Notes under the pieces: generated by a model
The model's input: only the letters and a program-made list of their open reading frames with translations
The model's database searches: none
Told to the model about the DNA's origin: nothing
Program-made: the position numbers and the translations under genes
Shown here: one piece after another, positions 1 to 9,600 of the stretch
How the letters are laid out: every line of letters starts with the position of its first letter
How positions within the stretch are numbered: position 1 is the first letter of the stretch
From: Irineochytrium annulatum
Lineage: Eukaryota; Chytridiomycota; Chytridiomycetes; Chytridiales; Chytridiaceae
Direction: 5' to 3'
Assembly: GCA_027600665.1 (NCBI GenBank)
Contig: JADGJL010000530.1
Location: 1-18,884, forward strand
DNA: 18,884 bases

Positions 1-328
1 GTGGCTGGAGTTGTGGAGGAGCAAGGGAGCTAGCAGCTCGCTCGCTGGCTCGATGCTCGATCTGGTTTGGGTGCTGCGCAGTGAAGTCGACTGATCGGCC
101 TTCTTCGAGGATGTGTTTTCGCGTGCGGAGTAAAGCAGATCAGCAAAAGATCTTCCTGCCAGCTGCCTGCTCCGCTCGTTATTAAAGCGCGGGAGACTCG
201 CGTGCGAGGAGGGGGTGCGAGCGGGTGCCAGGGAATGTGCGAGGGGGCGACACGCCGGGGTCAGCGAACGCGGGTGCGACCGGCGGGAGGTGGATGGATG
301 GATGGTTGCTCTCGGGTGGGCTGGGACA

Positions 329-335
329 TATAAAA
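329..335 (+). promoter_or_regulatory. TATA-like element upstream of the coiled-coil gene
   Basis: TATAAAA sits at the start of an A-rich tract, about 290 nt before the chosen ATG. It is the best TATA-like match in the flank. Its use as a core promoter is inferred from position only, and in fungi an A-rich tract here could equally be a nucleosome-excluding element. Confidence 0.3.
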
Positions 336-536
336 TAAAATAAAAAAAAAAATCAACAAGGTTGTGTTGTGCTCGATGCTGTTGGGCCCGCGTGGGATAT
401 CGCCGTCCTGGTTGCCACTCCAGCGTGGGGGACGTCATGCAAGCTCGACGCCACGACCTTCACCTGGCTAGCCTCAGAGCATCTGCGTGCGCCCCCTGCA
501 CGGAGAATTCAAGGAACGAGGAGCAATCTGCTTCCT

Positions 537-585
537 GTGAATATCAGTGGATGGACTGATTACTATGTGCATGCATTTGACCCAG
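537..585 (+). other. Possible 5'-UTR intron
   Basis: A GTGAAT donor at 537, a CTGAT branch-like motif at 556-560 and a CCCAG acceptor ending at 585 define a 49-nt candidate intron, matching the sizes of the coding introns in this gene. Removing it would delete three upstream ATGs (551, 565, 571), including the one whose frame overlaps the true start. The donor is weaker than GTAAGT or GTGAGT, so this is a candidate only. Confidence 0.3.
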
Positions 586-620
586 AGTCCGTCAAAGATC
601 AAGACAAGACCACTCATCAT

Positions 621-3600
621 ATGAGCAGGCTCCGCACCGTCCCGGTCCTCGAGGACACGGACCAGGACAACCTCGGCGTCGAGTCCCTCACCTACCTCCT
701 CTTCTCCCTCCAGGCCGCAAAGCGGAACGAGACGGACCTCGAGCAGAGGGTACAAGTCCTCACGCGGGAACTGGTCGAATGCCGCGAACGGGCCGCGGCG
801 GCCGACGTGGAGAGCATACAATGGCGGAGGGAGCGGTTGGAGCTGGTGGAGAGGGTGAAGGCGTTAGAGGAGGATGCGAGGGTCGCGGCGGCGGCGGCCA
901 AAGCAGCCGCGGAACGGGCGGCAAATGACGGCCCGGTCTCGGCAACGACGCCGCCGGTGGATGATCCGGGCGGCGGACGGATTCCCGATCCTGATCGTGG
1001 TCGAGAGAGGGATGCGGACGCGCTGGCGAGGTTGGCCGCGGCCGAGAAGGTGTGGGCGATCGAGAGAGCTGGCTACGAGGCACGTCTCCAGGAGGCGGCG
1101 CATGCGGAGCAGATGCGGAGGGACAATAATGATGCCGATCAGATGAGGAGGGATCTTGAGGAGCAGAGGCTCCTGTTGGAGAGGGAGCGCCGGGCCGTCG
1201 CATCACTTCAAGCCAAGGTGGCCGAGGCCGAGGCGGCTGCTGGCGTAAACCGGCCACATGATGACACTGAGCGGGAGATGGTCGAACGATTGAGGGAGGC
1301 CGAGGCAAGGAGTGAGCAGTTGAAGGCCGAGCTGAGGGAGTGTAGGGATATGTTGAGGATGGAGCGGGCCGCGGCGCTTGCGTCTGCGTCGAGGCTAGAG
1401 GAGCGCGAGAGAGCGTGGGATTCAGAAAGGGGGTCTATGGAAGCCATGCTGCAGGTTGCGTGCAACACTCTCTCTTGGTGCCCCACAATGATTTAAATTA
1501 ATCTCGTTCCTTCCCCCACAGACGATCAAGAGGGAGTCGGCCGAGCAGCAGGTCCTCCTCCGCCGCGAGCGCGAGGCCGTCCTCGAGATCACTGTCGGCT
1601 TCGCTGAGCGCCAGGATAGGTGGGAGATCGAGCGTGCCGCGCTCCGGTCCGCCGTCGAAGCTCGGTCCGGCGAGGCATCGGCTTTGCTCGAGCAGCAGGC
1701 GTCCATCGCCGCCACGGAGCTCGCTGAGGCCAGGAAGGAAAATCGAGGGCTGACGGCCGCGCTGATGCGGGAGAGAGAAGCGTCCGTCAAGACCGGGAGG
1801 CTGCTCGAGGAGACGCAAGCGCGGTTGGATGCGGAGCGCGCGGACTTGGAGGCGAAGCATCAAGTATGTTTATACCCCCTACTTTTGTCTGTTCCAAGTA
1901 CTGATAGCGTGTGACAAAGGATCTTAAGCGCGAGATCGGGTCGCTTCGGGTAACCCTTCGCCACGAACGGGAGGCGATCCTGGCCACCACGAGTCGCAAC
2001 GAGGATCGTGAAGCCCAGTGGGAGCGCCAGCGGGCCGCACTCGAGCGGCGAGCTGCGGACGCGAGGCGGGAGCTGGAGGACGAGAGGGCGCTCCTACACG
2101 TCAGGCAGGAGTCGGCCGCGGCGTCTACCGCGGCCATCAATGAGAGAGAGGACATCTGGAGGGCGCGGGTGAAGGAGCTGGAAGAGAGAATTACGGTGAG
2201 TGATCGACCGGCTTTAGGTTCACAATCGGGCAGTGCCGCGGGAGTTGGACTCACGCCAACCCCTTTCAATCATTTAGAGCCTGACAAGCGATGCAGCTAG
2301 GCTCACTGACGGGCTCACTGCCGCCACGAAGGCCGTCGCCGCGTCCGAGGACCGTGAGCTGGCTCTTGAACGGTCCCGCGCCGACCTCGAGTCCCGCGTC
2401 GCCGAGCTTGTGTCGTCCCTCGTTGAGAAGGAGAGCGGCTGGAAGGCGCAGGCGAGCGCGCTAGAAAGCAAAATTGCGGTACGTTCCTGCTTTTTACGAT
2501 TACGGGGTCAGCGAGTGGCACGGACTTAAAAAAAATTTTAATTCAGGCTCTAACGACTTATACCGCACGGCTCATGGACGAGCTCGCGGCCGCCACGAGC
2601 GCCGCCACCACGTCCGAGGAGCGCGAGCGGGCCCTCGAGCGGATCCGCGTGGACCTCGAATCACGGGTTGCCGACCTCGTCTCCGGCGCCGCAATGGCCA
2701 CTGCTCCCCCCACCGCCACTGCAGTCTCTGCGCCCGCTGTGAGCGAATATCCCTCCTCGCAGGCGCCCACCACGCCCCTCGACGAGGAGCACGCCCGTCT
2801 CCGCCGCGACCTCACCGAGGCGCGCGCAGTCCTCCGCCGCGAGCGCGAGGCCATCGTGGCCGTCATCACCGAGTTTGCGAGCAAAGAGCGCGGGTGGAAA
2901 GAGATTCGAGCGGGGTTGGAGAAGGAGGTCGCGGATGCCAAGAGCGCGGCGAAAAAAGCGAGGGAGGCGGAAGCGAAGGCGAGGGAGGCGGTGGTGAAGG
3001 CGGAGGTGGGAGGGGCCGGAGCGAAGGGGGAGCTCGAGAGATTTAAGAAGGAGGCAGACGAGGCGGTGGCGAAGGCGAGGAGGGAGTTGGAGGAGGGGAG
3101 AAGACTATGGGAGGGGGAAAAGGAGGAGTTGCTTGGAAACATGAAGGTGTGTGGTTTTAAAAACCCATATTTTCATTCTATTGCTAGCTCTAATTGCTGT
3201 TATGTCATTAGGATTTGAAAGAGCAGTCTGCGGAGTTGAAAAACTTGATTCGGCGTGAACGTGAGGCCGTCCTGGCAGTTACGCTGGAACTGGCGGACAA
3301 GGAGAAGCGGTGGGAGGCCGAGAGGGTTGAGCTGGTAATGCGGGTCGCTTCGACTTCGAGTGCGGCGTCAGCTGAGGCCGGCGGCGAGCTGCAGGAGTTG
3401 CGCCGGGAGCTTGAGGAGGCGAAGACCATGCTTCAGGATGAGCGTAAGAGGGTGACCGCGGCCGACCGGGAGCTTGCCGATTTGCATAAGCTGTGGGAGA
3501 TCGAGAGGGGCCCACCCGAGGGTGTGGCCGTTACGGGCGTGTCATCGCCGTGGGTACACGACGCTGGCGCTGAGGTTGACGAGCTGCGTCGCCAGCTGAC

Positions 3601-6600
3601 GGAGGCGCGCGCTATGCTGCTGGAAGAGCAGGAAAGGATGACGGCGGTTGGGCAGGAGTTGGCCGCTAAGGAAAGCCTGTGGGCCATCGAGAGGTCCTTC
3701 CCCGGTCGAGAGATTGATGAGCTGAGGCGGCAACTGACGGAGGCGAACGCCATGCTGCAGCAGGAGCGGGAGAGGGTGGCGGAACTTGCGGACAGAGAAA
3801 AGTTGTGGGGTCTTGAGAGGGCACGACTCGAAGCACAGATAGCGCACGCGTCCCTCGAAAGCGTTCCGACGTCTCAAGCGCATGACGCCGGCGCCGAGGT
3901 TCAGGAGTTGAGGCGACAGTTGGCGGAGGCGAATGTGAAGTTGCAGCAAGAGCGCGAACGAGTCACGGCGGCGGGCCGGGAGTTGGCCAAGAGGGAGAGC
4001 TCCTGGGAGGCGGAGAAGGTGCTTCACGCCAACATCCTCCCGGCGAGTGTCTCGCAGATCGACAGCAGCGCAGAGATCGAAGAGCTGCGAAGACAACTGT
4101 CCGAGGCAAGGGGGAACTTGCAGAGCGAGCGGGACCGGCTCGTAGCGGCCGAGCAGACGTTGGCCGCTAGGGAGAAGATATGGGCGGGCGAACGTGCGCG
4201 GCTTGAGGAGCGGGCGGCTGCGGCCGGTGCACGCGTGTCGGCAGCGCTCCCAATACCCGCGGCCGACGCGACAGCCGCGCTGCTTGAGCTGGGGCGGCAG
4301 CTTTCGGAGACGAAAGCGATGCTGCAGAGCGAGCGCGAACGTAGTCTCACTGCCGAACGGAAGATGGCGGAAAGGGAGAAGCTCTGGGACGCTGAACCCG
4401 CGGCCAGTAAAACCGCCGTAATCAAGTCAGGGGTATCGGATTCGGGCAATAATGAGCTTGAGCAGCTTCGGCGACAACTTAAGGAGACGAATACGGAGCT
4501 GCTGAAGGAGCGGGCGCGAGTGATGGCTGCCGACCGGAAGCTGGCAGAGAAGGAGAACCCTAAAGTTAACATCGCCGGGGGCCTGTCACCTCCACGGGGA
4601 AGTTCGGCTGAAGATGAGGTCGAGGAGCTACGGCGGCAGCTGAGGGAGACCAGGTCGATACTGCAGCAGGAGCAAGAGGAGCTTCTCGCCGTTAGTCGGG
4701 AACTTGCCGATAAGGAGAAAGTATGGGAGTTCGAGCGGGCAGGCCTTATGGCGAGGGTAGCCGGCGGCATCTCGGCGGGCATTGCGACCCACCGGGCCGA
4801 CGCAGGCGAGCTCGACGAAGTACGGCAGCAGCTTCTCGAGGCCGTAATGACGCTGAGGCGGGAGCGGGAGGCATCGGAGGCGGCGGCTAGTGAATTCAAG
4901 GAGAGGTCGAGGGAATGGGAGAAGGAGAAGGCAGAGCTGCAGGCTGCGCTAGCTACGGCCCTCGCTCCGGTGGGGAACGGGGATCAGACAGTAGCGGATT
5001 GTTGGCGGCTATTAGAAGAGGAGAGACAGTTGGCGGCGGCGCTGCGGGCACAATTATCCGAGGCGGAAATGAGCATTAAGGTAAGCGCAGGGTCTACGTT
5101 GCAGGGCAGTGAGCCGGAGCCGGAAACATCGATCCGTATCGAGGAGTTGAAGAGGGTCGTTGATGAACAACGGTTACTTCTACAGCATGAGCGAACGATC
5201 GTCGAGTCCTTGATGCGAGATCTAGCTGACAGCCAGGGGCGGTGGGCTAGCGAGCGGGCGATACTGGAGGACCGCGGTATGGCAAGCGTTGAGGCTATTC
5301 GGGTCGAGCTGGCTGAGAAAGAGAAGCTTTGGGACCTCGAGAGGGCTGGTTTAGAGGCGCAGGTGATCAGCGGTGCCACGGCTGACGTCCTATCGTCGCC
5401 TGGAATTATCGGAGAGGCCGATCAGCTGAGGCGGCAGCTTAAAGATGCTTGGGCAATGATCCGGCAGGATCGGGAAGCGCTTCTGGCAACTGCCCGCGAA
5501 CTAGCGGAAAGGGATAAGCTTTGGGAATTTGAGCGGGCTGGTCTGCAAGCAAGGATTGCGGCAGGCATGTCGGCGGGGAAAGTGGCAGATCGGCCCGACG
5601 ACGGCGAAGTGGGCGACCTGAGGCGGCAGCTGGAGGAAACGAGAAGCATGCTTCGACGAGAGCGAGAGCGGCAGGTGGAAGCTATCCAGGTTTTTGAAGG
5701 AAGGGCAAGAAGCTGGGACGTCGAGCGGGGGCGACTCGAAGGGCGAGTCGCTGGCGCAACCGGCATCGTGGCACCCGAAGCAAATGGTGGCGAGCTGTTG
5801 GAAGTCCGTAGGCAGCTCGTAGATCTAAATACGGAGCTGAGAAAGGAGCGAGAGAGACTTGCCGCGGCCGGTGCTGACTCTGAGAAGATGGAAAAGGCGT
5901 CGAATAACGATAGAGCGGAGCTTCAGGCGAAGTTGTCGCAATCCCTCGATGCGGTGGTCGACGGGGAGAGGAAGCTGGCGGAGTGCAGGCGACAGCTTAG
6001 TACTGAAAAAACTGCAGCCGAAGCTTGGAGGACTGAAGTGGCAGGAAGCGATAATAGTAAGTAGCATGTGAAGGGAATATTTTAACGTTATTCCCCCACA
6101 GCGAGTTCCGCCCCGATTGAGGATTTGAAGGAAGAGATTGAACGGCAACGTCTTCTCTTGCTACGCGAGCAGGCGGCTTCTATAGCCTTAAAGGAGGAGT
6201 TAGACGCCAGGGAGAAGCGGTGGATAAGCGAGCGTGCAGGACTTGAGGGGCGGATACTTGCCGGCGCCGATTCTCTTCGCCGGGCGGAAGAGGAATGCGA
6301 CCGATTAAAGCAAACGTTTAAAGATAGCGCTGAACGACACCACGAAGCCGTGGCCGCGCTGCGTAGAGAAATGGCCGAGAGGGAGCAGGCGCATGAGAAG
6401 GAGTGGTCAAGAAATGTCGTTTCCGAATCAACACCTATCAAGTTATCGCGAGTAGAAGACGGTATTGAAACGAAATTGGTCCAATTGAAGAACGAGCTGG
6501 CACATGCAGGAGCGTTGTTGGACCAGGAGCGAGCTGTTGTTAAGGCCTTAACAGCGGAGGTTGCTTCTACGAACGAACGATATGAAGTAAGCGTTTTTGC

Positions 6601-9600
6601 TATCACTCGAATGCAAGTCTGAGAGTTTTAGGCCCTTTGCATTCGCCAGAAGATCGAAATGAAGGACGTTACGGACCGACTAGAGGATGCCAACTGGCTT
6701 AAGCAAGCTTCTGAGCGGGAGGCCGCGTCTATGCGACAACAGATAGACGTTTTAACGTCGTTGAATGACAAGTCAATCAAGGAGATGCGCGCACGTCAGT
6801 CTGCCTACCGGATGGAGTCCGAGACAATGAAGTCGGAGTTGACTTCAAAGATCCTGACAGCTGAGCGTAAGGTACTCTTTATAATTCTTGGTTGTTGCAG
6901 TATAACTGACATATTATTTTAAACAGATTCTGGAAGTAGAGTCAGTTGCGAGATTAGAGCAGCAACGAATGGGTGAGGAGCTAAAAACTTTGTCGGATCG
7001 CTTGCACCTGGAAGTGGAAAACCGTCGGCGGGACGCATCAGAGTGGTTTGAATTGGAGAAGTCCCTTCGCGATCGCATTAAAAGCCTGGAGGCAGACAAT
7101 GCTCGCGAAGGACCGCCAAGGTTTGCAGGAACACGCATCCCTCTTGCCCCGCCTTCGGATGAGCCACGAGGCCGGAACCCGGCAAAGATAGGCACCTCGT
7201 CGTTGTCGCGATCGAAGTCCGAGACGGACATCTTCAGTATCGCCAGCGTTGCGATCGGTTTTCAAGACTTCGAGCCCGCACGGGGTCGACGGAGGCGATC
7301 GTTGGGGCCGATCAGGATATCGATGGGCGTTCAAACGGACGAAGCTTTTGAAAAGGATGTCGCGCATCAGCAGCTTATCTCATCCTTGGTTTCGAGTCTG
7401 TCGGAGTGCAAGTCATCCGTCATTCTCTTGGAGGAAGACCTCAGGAAATGTAGAGCGAGTTATGAGGAGTCGGAGGAGAGGTATGCGCGGAGCTTGCAGG
7501 ATGCGGCGCATCTTCGATCGGAGCTGGAGAAGGAGCGAGACTGGAAAGGTGCCTGCCAGCCTAACAAAATGCAGTGTTATGTTGACGTTGATTTTAGAAA
7601 CTTTCAGCTCAGATTCATTCAAGGTTCAGCGTAGCCTTCTGGAAATTCAACAGATGAAAGACTCCTCGCAGATTTCAGATCTACATAACCACATGTCTTC
7701 GCTGAATTGGATCCTGGAAAACGTGCAGCGGACATCGGATTCGCAGAAAGCTCTTGTTACGTCTCTAGAACTTCAGTTGCACACGGCCTTACTGGAGAAT
7801 CGCCGGTTGCGTAGCGCAGGCGTCATTGATCGACCGCAGGTCCCGATGCTCGAAGGGCCAGCGGCGACCGGCGACACGCTAGCGAGTTTGAGTGATGAAG
7901 TCAGGACTCTCAGGGAGCTCAAGATCAAATGGGAACTATCATGCGCTCAAATGCGGGAGATGGCGGATGAGGCGAGCTCTCGTGCTGATGAAGCGAGCAA
8001 GAGTTTGGCGGAGGCCACCGCGTCTATTGCAACCTTGACGGAGGAAAAGCAAAAGCTTCAGGTTTTGATGGCGGGTGCCGCCAGGAACGCAACCTTTATT
8101 GAAACGACGATGAAGAACCGCGTCTTGGCACTTCGGCGTTCTGTGGAAGAGAAGGAGAAGGAAGTTGTTGCATTGCGGGAAGAACTGCTGAATGTGGAAA
8201 CGGTGGCAGTTTCTAAATATCACGAGCGATTTGCGCAGGTTGAGGAAGAGCTCTCGATAGCACAGGCCAAGTTAGCAGATTTAGAAGCAGAGAAGTTAAG
8301 GGCTGACGCGGAAGCTGCCGAAGAACGAAAGAAACTTGAAGGGGACCTCGCTGCAAAAACGGAGAAGCTGAACCGAGAACGATCCAGCACAGATGCCTTA
8401 CGGGCAAAGGTTACAAAACTTGAGCATGAGTTCGCGAACCAAAGGGTCTTGAGTGAATACACTGTTGCAGAGCTAGAGCGGACCGCTACCGGGACTGAGA
8501 ACACTTTACGGACGGAACTATCGCGCCTTCGGTCGGAAATCCTCGAGGGGCAGCGAGCCTTAGCTTTAACACGGAGCCAACTCGAGCAGCAACCGACAAA
8601 TGCAATTGGAGACTCCGGGGCCGCAGAGATTTCGCGGCTGAGAAAGGAGCGGGACGGCTTGGAAAGCCGGCTTGAAGAGGCGAACGGCCAGCTCGCCGCT
8701 ATCCACGCCGAGCTGCAAACTTGCCGTGATGAACTGTCTAGCGCCAGAATTACTTCTCGACAAAAGAGCAGCGGCGACGCCGAGAAGCTGCGAGAGCTCG
8801 AGATTGCGCTTGACGGAGCCAGTGAAAAGATGCTGGAGGACGCGGAAATCATCGCTCGACTCTCTGCCGATCTTTACGCTGCCAGAGAGACGGAGGCTCG
8901 TTTAACACGTGATCTGCAAGAAGCGGCAGGATCGGTGGTCGCTTTACGCGCTGCTGAGGCGCAGATCAACAGGCTCCGTGTTGAAAGTATGGAGACGTTA
9001 GAGCATTTAGAGAGAGTAAAGGCCTCTTTCAAGAACGCGGAGGAGTCAAGGGATGAGTTGTTGGCGCTGATGAATAAGATGACGGCAATGTCGGCGAATC
9101 GTACTTCTGTCAATATACCAGTGACGGAAGATGTTGCGCTAGACGAAGCACCAGCCGCTCTCTTGAAGGAAACCCTTTCGGAAATTGAAAGGCGCGACCT
9201 CGTCGCATCTTTGCAGCTGAAGACAAACGAATATCAGGCTCTTGACGCGAAGTGTGCCGCGCTGGTGACGGAGATCAATTCTTTGAAGGCTCAACTATCG
9301 GAAGTCTTGGCTTCTTCCTCCTTTGAGATCGACGGCCTGAAACGTTCCTGCCGCGAGCTGAGGCAAGCGGCCGAGGACGCACGCGTTGAGACCCTAAGCT
9401 TGAGGTCGCGCGACAAGCAGCGGGGTGCTCTGACAGCCGAGATCGATTCCCTCAGGAGCGAGCTAAAGGTCAGCCGGGAACGGTTCGCAGCGGACGGAAC
9501 GAAATGGAACCAATATTGCGACGAGCTCCGCAAGGAGGCCGAGGCGGCCCGGACTGAGGCTCTAACATACCGCGCCCTTGTCGACGATGTAAAAAAGGCG

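Larger units (their letters stand above)
1..620 (+). promoter_or_regulatory. 5' flank and leader of the giant coiled-coil gene
   Basis: No protein-coding gene is supported here. Positions about 190-300 are G-rich with GCGAG-type runs, followed by a short GGAT microsatellite near 291-304 and an A-rich tract at 329-352. The reading frame of the downstream gene is open back to about 369, but it contains no ATG before 621, so this part is most likely untranslated leader. Short upstream ATG reading frames (376-471, 437-559, 565-624) lie in it. The last one overlaps the main ATG by four bases. Confidence 0.5.

Noticed and set aside
291..304. GGAT microsatellite as a functional repeat or origin element
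   Set aside because: Only about three and a half units; nothing around it suggests function.
369..620. N-terminal extension of the coiled-coil gene back to position 369
   Set aside because: The frame is open but has no ATG before 621; position 369 is GTG. The extension also lacks the Glu/Arg-rich composition of the rest.
4024..4899. 291-residue Ser/Arg-rich minus-strand frame
   Set aside because: Antisense of exon 6 repeats; the GC-rich GAG/CGG codons leave the reverse frame open. Its repeats simply mirror the sense repeats.
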